A DNA stretch of 64,000 nucleotides from Arcicella aquatica (GTDB lineage Bacteria > Bacteroidota > Bacteroidia > Cytophagales > Spirosomataceae): the NCBI RefSeq assembly GCF_034928825.1, contig NZ_JAYFUL010000001.1, positions 124,001 through 188,000 of the forward strand, written 5' to 3'. Below, one piece after another: positions 44,916-52,831 of the stretch. Numbering within the stretch: position 1 is the first letter of the stretch; every line of letters begins with the position of its first letter. The notes beneath the pieces are model-generated. The model did no database searches. It worked only from the letters and a program-made list of their open reading frames with translations, and had not been told where the DNA came from. The position numbers and the translations under genes are program-made.

Positions 44916-45820
44916 AAGTACTTTTTAATGGCTATCGGAAAATCAGGTATCGCAATTTCTGGTTCTTGAATTTCTGGATGCCAAAGTTTTTCCCATTCAA
45001 AGCAATAGTAACCTTTGTATCCCCCTTTTGTTAATACTTTTATCGCTTCTGCGAGGGGCGTTTCGCCCTTACCCAATAGTACGTATTCTTCTTTTCCATT
45101 GACCAAATTGGCATCTTTGATATGGGTATGACGAATATATTGATGCAGTTGTTGATAAACGTAAGTGGGACTTTCTTTGGTGACAGACCACATATTAAAA
45201 ATATCCCAAATCATCCCAACATTGGGGTGTTCGGATGCTTTCATTATCTTTAATAGTATATCAGCCTGAATAACTTTTCCGTGAGATTCTAATAGAACGG
45301 TAACGGAAGAGCCTTTGGCATAGTCGCCAAGTTCCAATAATCCCTTGATGATTAAATCGATGGTTTCGTCATCCCGTTGTTCTTTGGGTAAATCATTAGG
45401 GAATACCCTTATAAAGGGACAATCTAGCTTTGATGCTAAATCGATAAACCGTTTAGCATCGTCTAATTGTGCCTTGCGTTTGACAGGATTGGCATGGTGC
45501 AATTCTGTAGAAGAACCCAAATCGACAATTTTTAACTTATTATCGGCTACCTTTCTTTTAGTCTCTGCAATATTTACTGCACTAAACTCGGGGCATTTTG
45601 TCAAATCCAATTGCTTTTGGATTCCCCTGATTTCGATACCGTCATAGGCATTCGCTACAGCATATTTCAAAATGGTATCAAAAGACCAATTAGGACAGCC
45701 TAGTGTTGAAAATGACAATAAGGGTTTAGCTTTCTTGAAATCTAAAGAAACTTCAAACATAGCCAACCCTGCTATGGCGAGTGAATTAATAAGAAAATCC
45801 CGACGGGTATTTGTATTCAT
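44912..45820 (-). CDS. Tat-exported sugar isomerase/epimerase-like TIM barrel
   Basis: This 302-residue protein begins with a Tat signal (NTNTRRDFLINSLAIAGLAMF), so it is exported folded. The rest is a xylose-isomerase-like TIM barrel: LGCPNWSFDTILKYAVANAYDGIEIRG, VTVLLESHGKV, NVGMIWDIFNMW, RHTHIKDANLV and YYCFEWEKLWHP carry the metal-binding Glu/Asp/His pattern. It is downstream of a GMC oxidoreductase gene on the same strand, a pairing that suggests oxidised-sugar metabolism in the periplasm. The substrate is unknown. A three-copy tandem repeat lies in the gap. Confidence 0.87.
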   Translation of the reverse strand: MNTNTRRDFLINSLAIAGLAMFEVSLDFKKAKPLLSFSTLGCPNWSFDTILKYAVANAYDGIEIRGIQKQLDLTKCPEFSAVNIAETKRKVADNKLKIVDLGSSTELHHANPVKRKAQLDDAKRFIDLASKLDCPFIRVFPNDLPKEQRDDETIDLIIKGLLELGDYAKGSSVTVLLESHGKVIQADILLKIMKASEHPNVGMIWDIFNMWSVTKESPTYVYQQLHQYIRHTHIKDANLVNGKEEYVLLGKGETPLAEAIKVLTKGGYKGYYCFEWEKLWHPEIQEPEIAIPDFPIAIKKYF

Positions 45821-45928
45821 GAGGTTTTAATTGTGATTGAGTGAATTAGTGATTGAGTGATTTTTTTGAAACTCATTTACTATGAAAGTACTTTCTTATC
45901 ACAACTTATTATCACCTAATTCCTTACG

Positions 45929-46002
45929 TCTTATATCTAATTTCTTGATTCCTGCATCTTATATCTAATTTCTTGTCTCTAGCATCTTATGTCTAATCTC
46001 TT
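45929..46002. repeat. three tandem 28-bp repeats
   Basis: TCTTATATCTAATTTCTTG recurs at 45929, 45957 and (slightly changed) 45985, a period of 28 bp. It lies between the GMC oxidoreductase and the isomerase-like gene, with no spacers as in CRISPR. A shorter repeat, GTGATTGAGTGA at 45833 and 45849, sits nearby. Confidence 0.75.
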
Positions 46003-46007
46003 CCTCC

Positions 46008-47723
46008 TCACAATCTCTGTGCCTTCATCTGCTTTACAGCATAGTCAACAGCCCTCGCAGTAAGTGCCATATACGTAAGGGATGGATTTTGAGTGGCCGT
46101 AGATGTCATACAAGCACCATCCGTTACAAATACATTTTTACAACTATGCAACTGATTCCATTTATTGAGCAACGACGTTTTGGGGTCTTTGCCCATTCTG
46201 ACTCCTCCCATTTCATGATTCTCTGAACCCGGCATTCGGTGGGTTTCGTGTAACTGAATATTATTAAAGCCTGCCTTCGTGTACATTTCAGCAAATTGTT
46301 CATGAAAATCCTTCATCATTTTGCGGTCGTTTTCATCAAACTTTACTGATATTCTCAATTGTGGAATCCCATATTTATCTTTCAAATGTGGGTCTAACCT
46401 CACTGAACTTTCTTCTTTAGGAATGGTTTCGCCCATCATGTGTGAGCCTATTTTCCACAAGCCTAAATCATTTTTCAACAAGGCACTCTTCAGGTTTTCG
46501 CCCATTTCATTAAAAGACTGAATGGGACTCCTCGAAGCGGTAAAGCCAGCAGCATAGCCTCTCAGAAAGTCAGTTTCTTGTTTGAATACATTCCTGAACC
46601 TTGGTATATAACTTGCATTGGGTCTGCGACCGTCAGTCGTGGAATCTAACATACCATCATACTCGGCTGAAATTCTGCCTTGATAGGTATGAAAAGCAAT
46701 GTATTTACCCAATAATCCATTATCATTCCCTAATCCGTTTGGAAAACGCTTTGAAATGGAGTTCAACAAAATAAGGTTAGAATTGATAGCAGATGCATTC
46801 AAGAAAATAATGTTAGCGTAATATTCCGTCATTTCTCGAGTAATAGCATCAATTACTCTCACCCCTTTGGCTTTTCCTTTTTGCTCATCATAAATAATAG
46901 AATGTACGACCGAATGCGGACGAAGGGTAAGGTTCCCTGTTTTCTCTGCCCAAGGAATAGTTGAGGAATTACTGCTAAAATAGCCCCCAAACGGACAGCC
47001 TCTTTCGCATAAAGTACGGTTTTGACATTTTCCACGCCCTTGCTTTACATAAATGGGCTTACTTTCGGTAATATGCGCTGCTCTTCCGATAATCACATGC
47101 CTACTGGTTGCATAGTTTTTAGCCACTTGTTGTTTAAAATGCTTTTCAACACATGACATTTCGTGGGGTGCCAAAAACTCGCCATCTGGTAATTCAGGCA
47201 AGCCATCTTTGTTGCCAGTAATACCTGCAAATTTTTCAACATAGCTATACCAAGGAGCAATATCTGCATAGCGAATGGGCCAATCTACGGCAAATCCGTC
47301 GCGAGCAGGCCCTTCAAAATCAAAATTGCTCCAACGTTGGGTTTGTCTGGCCCATAGTAGCGACCTCCCTCCTACTTGATATCCTCGCATCCAAGTAAAC
47401 GGATCATCTTGAATATATTCTTGTTCAGCATCTTTCACCAAAAAATGTAAGGTACTTTCTCCGAAAATATAATGGTCGCGCGGAATTTTATATTCGTCAT
47501 GGAGTGCCAATGGTACTTTCCCATGATGTTCAAACTCCCAAGGGTTCATCATTGTAGTAGGATAGTCTGTTACATGTTTTACATCTCTCCCTCGTTCTAA
47601 AACCAACGTTTTTAAACCCTTTTCTGTTAACTCTTTTGCAGCCCACCCTCCACTGATTCCAGAGCCAATCACGATGGCGTCAAAAGTCTGTTTTTTATTA
47701 CTATCAATATTAAAGTATGTCAT
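46008..47723 (-). CDS. GMC-family FAD oxidoreductase
   Basis: This 571-residue flavoprotein dehydrogenase/oxidase of the glucose-methanol-choline family has the FAD dinucleotide motif GSGISGGWAAKEL near residues 21-33 and the FAD/His region VGGRSLLWARQ. A cysteine cluster is present in CQNRTLCERGCPFGGYFSS. The C-terminal GMC block has the conserved HEMGGVRMG and DGACMTSTATQNPSLTYMALTARA. The layout matches the periplasmic sugar-dehydrogenase subgroup, usually found with a small gluconate-2-dehydrogenase-like subunit. No such subunit is in this window. The isomerase-like gene follows on the same strand. Confidence 0.9.
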   Translation of the reverse strand: MTYFNIDSNKKQTFDAIVIGSGISGGWAAKELTEKGLKTLVLERGRDVKHVTDYPTTMMNPWEFEHHGKVPLALHDEYKIPRDHYIFGESTLHFLVKDAEQEYIQDDPFTWMRGYQVGGRSLLWARQTQRWSNFDFEGPARDGFAVDWPIRYADIAPWYSYVEKFAGITGNKDGLPELPDGEFLAPHEMSCVEKHFKQQVAKNYATSRHVIIGRAAHITESKPIYVKQGRGKCQNRTLCERGCPFGGYFSSNSSTIPWAEKTGNLTLRPHSVVHSIIYDEQKGKAKGVRVIDAITREMTEYYANIIFLNASAINSNLILLNSISKRFPNGLGNDNGLLGKYIAFHTYQGRISAEYDGMLDSTTDGRRPNASYIPRFRNVFKQETDFLRGYAAGFTASRSPIQSFNEMGENLKSALLKNDLGLWKIGSHMMGETIPKEESSVRLDPHLKDKYGIPQLRISVKFDENDRKMMKDFHEQFAEMYTKAGFNNIQLHETHRMPGSENHEMGGVRMGKDPKTSLLNKWNQLHSCKNVFVTDGACMTSTATQNPSLTYMALTARAVDYAVKQMKAQRL

Positions 47724-47996
47724 ATTGTCAATTACACTTGATGAGTCTATAGCCTTGAAAGCTAATTTTTTAGTTCAATTACTTAAATTAATCAATAGTT
47801 TTTTTAACTTTATCCTGATTAGTAAATCTAATTCTTCCATGCAACGCTTTCTACTGCTTTACCTGTCTATATAATTACTACACATTGCTCCCTTTTATTA
47901 AGATTTATACCTTACCTACAGCTTAAAATTAATAATGATCTCTCTTGTAAATTCATGAGTTAAAATTCTGTTGGATTATTTCATAACCTGATTGAA

Positions 47997-49757
47997 ATGC
48001 AAAAACTTTTATTCATTAGCATATTTTTTGTTTTATCAACTGTTTACAGTTTTGCACAAACAGACTGTACAAATATCGGTTTTGAGCTTGGTAATATTAG
48101 TGGTTGGACTGTTACTTCAGGAACCGTCACTGATAATGGCACAAAGACAGAGTTTGGTCCTGAACAATCCGGTGGAATTTATAAGATTACCAATAGTTCA
48201 AGTGGTTTTGACCCGAAAATAACGAATGAAAGAATTCCGATGGTAGCACCTGGAAGTAATTATTCGATTCAGTTAGGGAATACAACCGAAACTACGCCTG
48301 GAGGTGTATATCATCGATTAAGAACTTCTTTTATGGTGACACAAGACAATACCTTGTTTCAATATAAGTTTGCAGTTATTCTTCAAAATGATAATAATAA
48401 CCATACTGATGCACAAAAACCAGCCTTCAATATCAATATCACAGATGAGAATGGTAACCCGCTGACTTGTAGTAATTTCAATATCCAACTTTCAAGGTCT
48501 GGAACAGCTTCTAATTTTAGTGTGCAAAATTATACAAGTGGAGGTAATATTGAGTACCGCAGCTGGACGGTTGGCTCTATCAACTTGTTAAACTATATTG
48601 GAAAAAGAATTAATATTGAAGTGACGGCTCATGGTTGTACGAAACAAAAACATTTTGGCTATGCATATTTTGATGCACAATGTCTGAAATCAGAAGTAAA
48701 ACCTATTGCCGCTTGTCCAGATGCTGATGGTTCTATGACATTAAGTGCTCCTGATGGTTTTGAAAAATATACATGGAGCAATGGCGAAACCACCCCTTCT
48801 ATTAAAGTATTAGCAAAATTAGGAGATAAATATTCAGTTAAAATACTTCCACAGTCGAGCTTAGACCCTTCTTGCGAACTAAACTTAGATTATACCATTA
48901 AATATCAACACCCGTATAATACAATAACTGCTAAAATTTGTGAAGGTGAAAAATATACCCTTGGTACCAAGGATTACAAAACAAGCGGTACATTTATTGA
49001 AAATATACAAAGGACTAATATTTGCGACAGTACCGTCACCTTGAATCTTACCGTCAATCCGCTTCTTAAAAAATATCAAGATATTGTCATCTGTGCAGGT
49101 ACTACTTTAAAGGTTGGTCCTGAAGTTTATAACGCCACGGGTGTATATACTACAACAATTAAGAATGCTGGGCAATGCGATAGTATTGTTACTACTAACC
49201 TGAAAGTGATTGACTTTGATGTCACCCTACAAAATAAGGATTTTAATATCCTCTCGGGTGATAAAGTGCTACTGAAAGCCATTGTATCCACTACGGGGAA
49301 TTATTCTTATTTATGGCAACCTGCGACTGATTTAAGTTGTGCTAATTGTGCGGAAACGTGGGCTAGCCCCACATCAACCAGACAATATTCTGTTTATGTA
49401 AGTAGTTTAGACGGCAAAGCATGTGAAAAAATAAAAGTAGCCAATATTTCCGTTAGGAGTTGCGGGTTGGTTTTTCTACCAGATGCCTTTTCGCCTAATA
49501 ATGATGGTAACAATGACATTTTTTACGCTTTTGCCTCTGGATGTGTCAAACAAATCAAAAACATGAAAGTGTTTGACCGATGGGGAGAAGTTATTTTCTG
49601 GAAAGAAAACATCGTTCCTTCACAAGCAAGTTACGGGTGGGATGGCACACACAATGGTTTACCTTCAGACGCAGGCATATACGCCTATGAGGTAGAGGTA
49701 GAACTCAATGATGGCACTACTTATAATAGTCAGGGAAGTATTACGCTCTTGCGATAA
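47997..49757 (+). CDS. secreted protein with type-B T9SS sorting domain
   Basis: This 586-residue secreted protein has a signal peptide (ending YSFAQ), then a beta-rich N-terminal domain (about 24-230) resembling a carbohydrate-binding fold. Cysteine-containing Ig-like repeats follow (ICEGEKYTLGTKDYKTSG and ICAGTTLKVGPEVYNATG). It ends with the gliding-motility C-terminal domain: FLPDAFSPNNDGNNDIF, VFDRWGEVIFW and YGWDGTHNG, the type-B sorting signal of the type IX secretion system. It is expected at the cell surface or outside. There are no enzymatic motifs; an adhesin role is inference. Confidence 0.9.
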   Translation: MQKLLFISIFFVLSTVYSFAQTDCTNIGFELGNISGWTVTSGTVTDNGTKTEFGPEQSGGIYKITNSSSGFDPKITNERIPMVAPGSNYSIQLGNTTETTPGGVYHRLRTSFMVTQDNTLFQYKFAVILQNDNNNHTDAQKPAFNINITDENGNPLTCSNFNIQLSRSGTASNFSVQNYTSGGNIEYRSWTVGSINLLNYIGKRINIEVTAHGCTKQKHFGYAYFDAQCLKSEVKPIAACPDADGSMTLSAPDGFEKYTWSNGETTPSIKVLAKLGDKYSVKILPQSSLDPSCELNLDYTIKYQHPYNTITAKICEGEKYTLGTKDYKTSGTFIENIQRTNICDSTVTLNLTVNPLLKKYQDIVICAGTTLKVGPEVYNATGVYTTTIKNAGQCDSIVTTNLKVIDFDVTLQNKDFNILSGDKVLLKAIVSTTGNYSYLWQPATDLSCANCAETWASPTSTRQYSVYVSSLDGKACEKIKVANISVRSCGLVFLPDAFSPNNDGNNDIFYAFASGCVKQIKNMKVFDRWGEVIFWKENIVPSQASYGWDGTHNGLPSDAGIYAYEVEVELNDGTTYNSQGSITLLR

Positions 49758-50025
49758 TCGTTTACTCACGAAGATTAACAATTGCCAATTAATTATTAAA
49801 CATAAGCAATATAATACCGAATTATATTTTTAAATTAAACAACACCTGCCTATTTCCTAGTCATTTATGCCTATTTTACTAGTTTATTGAGTATTTATAG
49901 GCTTTTCCTTCCCTTATAATTAGTAATTAGAAGTAAATAATCCTTACTTTGTTTAACTAATTATTACAAGCGATTCGTGGTTTTGTATATCCAACGAGCA
50001 AAACCGCGACAATTATCCAAATTTA

Positions 50026-51123
50026 ATGTATATGAAAAAATTATTCCTTACTGGAATAATTGGGTTGAAACTGTGCTCTTCGTTCGCCCAAGTTGTTCCT
50101 GAACCTCTTCAATACCATTGTTTCCGAAGTACAGAACCCTTAAAAATTGACGGTAAGCTCTCTGAACCAGCATGGCAAAAAGCTAAGTGGACAAGTCTTT
50201 TTGTGGATATTGAAGGAGATAAAAAGCCTAAGCCTTTGCAAGCTACTAGGGCTAAGCTTTTATGGGATGATACGCATCTTTATATAGCTGCTGAACTAGA
50301 AGAAAAAAATATCTGGGCGTATCAAAACAAAAAAGACCAGATTGTTTTTTTAGAAAACGACTTTGAAATTTTTATTGATCCAGACGGAGATGCCCAAAAC
50401 TACTTTGAATTAGAAATAAACGCTATCAACAATACCTTTGATTTATTTCTGCCAAAGCCATACAGAAATGGTGGCAATGCCTTAATCAATTGGGATATTA
50501 AACAACTTAAGACGGCGGTAAGTATAGATGGAACGGTAAACAATGCTACAGACACAGATAAAAGGTGGGTAATAGAAATGGCGATTCCATTTGCTTCAAT
50601 CAGCTTAGATAATCATTTAAACAAACCAGAGGATTTGTCGCTTTGGCGAATAAATTTTTCAAGGGTTGAATGGAATCATGATGTTCAGGCGGGTAAGTAT
50701 AGTCGCAAGAAAAAAGAAGATGGTCAAGGTGTGCTTCCAGAATATAATTGGGTTTGGTCACCACAAGGCAAAATTGATATGCACATGCCTGAAAATTGGG
50801 GCTACTTAGTGTTTTCTGATAAAAAAGTAGGTTCAGAAGATTTTAACTTTGCCATTCCAGACATTGAGAAAGTAAAAAAAATAGCTTGGGATATTTATCA
50901 TCACCAAAAGGAGTACTTTGCTAAAAATCACGAGTATGCCAAAGAATTATCGCTTTTGGCGATAGACTCTACTGTTCTTAAAACTAGCGAATTAACTCAT
51001 AGCATCGACATAGAAGCTACTAGTCAAACTTTTGTAATAACGATTATTGACAAAGCGGAAAACAATAAAATATTCCTCAATCAGGACAGCCTCCTCAAGA
51101 TAAGCAAATTGAAGTCTTTATAA
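50026..51123 (+). CDS. exported CBM9-like carbohydrate-binding protein
   Basis: This 365-residue protein has a signal peptide (ending SFAQ) and a family 9-like carbohydrate-binding domain (about 35-260): KIDGKLSEPAWQKAKW, LLWDDTHLYIAAELEEKNIWAY, FLENDFEIFIDPDGD and YFELEINAINNTFDLFL. The C-terminal about 100 residues are helical and unassigned. The next gene, 30 bp downstream, is a glycosidase-like TIM barrel with a Tat-type signal, so the two probably form an operon acting on the same glycan. The bound sugar is not known. Confidence 0.88.
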   Translation: MYMKKLFLTGIIGLKLCSSFAQVVPEPLQYHCFRSTEPLKIDGKLSEPAWQKAKWTSLFVDIEGDKKPKPLQATRAKLLWDDTHLYIAAELEEKNIWAYQNKKDQIVFLENDFEIFIDPDGDAQNYFELEINAINNTFDLFLPKPYRNGGNALINWDIKQLKTAVSIDGTVNNATDTDKRWVIEMAIPFASISLDNHLNKPEDLSLWRINFSRVEWNHDVQAGKYSRKKKEDGQGVLPEYNWVWSPQGKIDMHMPENWGYLVFSDKKVGSEDFNFAIPDIEKVKKIAWDIYHHQKEYFAKNHEYAKELSLLAIDSTVLKTSELTHSIDIEATSQTFVITIIDKAENNKIFLNQDSLLKISKLKSL

Positions 51124-51153
51124 TTGTAACAATCTTCAACAAAAAACAAAACA

Positions 51154-52233
51154 ATGGAAAAACGTACTTTCTTAAAACAAATGGGCTTAGGGGCATTGGC
51201 TGTTGGGCAAAGCGCAAATTTACTTCAAGCACGCCCTTTAGTTCTTGAGGAAAAAAGCACTCAACTAAAAAACTGGGTTTGGATAAACCCTGACCATAAG
51301 GAAACAGAAGACGTACTTACTGAACGTTATAAAAAATATAAAGCACATGGTATCACAGGTGTTTTCTTTGAAGCCGACGATGAAAAACATTTTAGCATTG
51401 CCAAAAAGCAAGGATTGACTACGCATCGTTGGATTTGGACCTTGAACAGAGGCGAAGAAAGTCTTTTGAAGGCACATCCAGAATGGTATGCTATCAACCG
51501 CAAGGGGGAATCTTGTGCTACTAACCCTCCTTATGTAAATTATTATAGATGGCTTTGTCCATCTCGTCCAGAGGTAAGAGATTATCTAGAGAAAGCTGTT
51601 AAAACAGAATTAAGCAAGCCTTATGTAGACGGTATTCACTTAGACTATGTACGTTATTGCGATGTGATTTTAGCAGTAAATCTATGGCAAGTATATGGTA
51701 TCAAACAAAATCAAGAATTGCCTGAATACGATTTTTGCTATTGTGATGTTTGTCAGGCTAAATTCAAAGAATTGAAAGGGATTGATATTAGAACCTTGGA
51801 GAACCCAGACCAAAATTTATCTTGGCGTAAATTCAGATACGATAATGTTACTCGTCTGGTAAATCATTTAGCTAAAACAGCAGCAAGCTTTAAGAAACCT
51901 ATTACTGCGGCAGTTTTCCCTACGCCAGAAGTAGCCAAAAGAATTGTAAGACAAGACTGGGTAAATTGGAATTTATCGGCTGTATGCCCAATGATTTACC
52001 ATAAGTTTTATAAAGAAGACGTAAGTTGGATTGGCGATGCCGTAGAAGAAGGCGTAAAGGCATTACATGGAAAATTTCCATTATATGCTGGCTTGTATTT
52101 ACCCGATTTTGATAGTAATGACGAAATTGTTCAAGGCATTAAATTAGCGTTAAAAAATGGTGCGGCTGGGATTTCATTATTCGGAAACGTTAATGACGAT
52201 GTACTTAAAGCCTTAGTAAAAGGTACAGCTTAA
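51154..52233 (+). CDS. exported glycosyl hydrolase-like TIM-barrel protein
   Basis: This 359-residue protein has an N-terminal Tat-like leader (MEKRTFLKQMGLGALAVG, with KR instead of RR). The TIM barrel includes HGITGVFFEADDEKHF, HRWIWTLNRGEESLLKAHPEW, LSKPYVDGIHLDYVRYCD and CPMIYHKFYKEDVSW. The segment GIHLDYVRY matches the acidic strand of family-10-like (GHL10/DUF187) hydrolases, also present in the gene at 6885-8414. Enzymatic activity is inferred, not shown. It sits in an operon with the CBM9-like gene. The palindrome at 52270-52309 follows. Confidence 0.82.
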   Translation: MEKRTFLKQMGLGALAVGQSANLLQARPLVLEEKSTQLKNWVWINPDHKETEDVLTERYKKYKAHGITGVFFEADDEKHFSIAKKQGLTTHRWIWTLNRGEESLLKAHPEWYAINRKGESCATNPPYVNYYRWLCPSRPEVRDYLEKAVKTELSKPYVDGIHLDYVRYCDVILAVNLWQVYGIKQNQELPEYDFCYCDVCQAKFKELKGIDIRTLENPDQNLSWRKFRYDNVTRLVNHLAKTAASFKKPITAAVFPTPEVAKRIVRQDWVNWNLSAVCPMIYHKFYKEDVSWIGDAVEEGVKALHGKFPLYAGLYLPDFDSNDEIVQGIKLALKNGAAGISLFGNVNDDVLKALVKGTA

Positions 52234-52269
52234 ATCATTGTTTTGTTGACAACCCTATAAAATTTGAAT

Positions 52270-52309
52270 TTATCCTTAAGAAGGGACTGAAGTCACTTCT
52301 TAAGGATAA
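52270..52309. repeat. near-perfect palindrome with GGGACT/AGTC core
   Basis: Positions 52270-52288 and 52291-52309 pair with one mismatch around GA. It is the third member of the palindrome family seen at 15441-15476 and 55516-55567, with different but complementary arms. Confidence 0.75.
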
Positions 52310-52344
52310 GCATTTAACCGAATAACTCTGCCTCAGGCAAAGGA

Positions 52345-52357
52345 TTTAAACAGCTTC
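52345..52357 (+). repeat. solo end of the MITE-like element
   Basis: TTTAAACAGCTTC equals the last 13 bases of the 160-bp element, without the rest. It may be a remnant of an older insertion next to copy 3. Confidence 0.45.
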
Positions 52358-52521
52358 CAAGCATAAGTTCCTAGTTGCCAACTCCGAAACAACATTCCTT
52401 ATTTTCTGTTCTCAATAAAAATAGCGTATTCCTTCAAAAAAGCTTTATTAGTGGTAAATCTTATCAATACTATTTTTACCTAAAACTTAGCATATACTCA
52501 AAATTGCTTTAATTTATTATT

Positions 52522-52681
52522 GAAGCTGTTTAAACTTTCAGTTTCTTAGGTGAAAGTATTGTATTTTTGAATTGATTTTTTCAACATTTGCGAAGCATAG
52601 CATCGCTACGTTGAGTAAATTTTGGAACAAGCTATTCTAAAAGACTTAGTTTAACCCGAAAGGGAAAGTTTAAACAGCTTC
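52522..52681 (+). mobile_element. 160-bp MITE-like element, copy 3
   Basis: It has the same length and orientation as copies 1 and 2. The left end carries one change (CTTTCA). The flanking triplets are ATT on both sides, a possible target duplication. A stop codon breaks the minus-strand frame seen in the other copies, which argues against coding. It lies upstream of the multi-PAS kinase gene, in the 598-bp gap 52234-52831. Confidence 0.87.
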
Positions 52682-52831
52682 ATTGTATAAATCACTGTAT
52701 CTGTATAAATTAAGAGTATATTTCAATTGCAATTAATATTATTAAACCATTTTACCTCTGTTTTTTTCACTCTGCCTCACCAATAAGAGGGGACAAAATT
52801 GTTTTCCTTACGACAGATATTTTTTAATGTT

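Noticed and set aside
45929..46002. Possible CRISPR array
   Set aside because: There are only three units, directly adjacent without unique spacers, and no cas genes.
52799..52831. TTG start for the first multi-PAS kinase
   Set aside because: The eleven extra residues precede a normal ATG at 52832 and have no family-like character.
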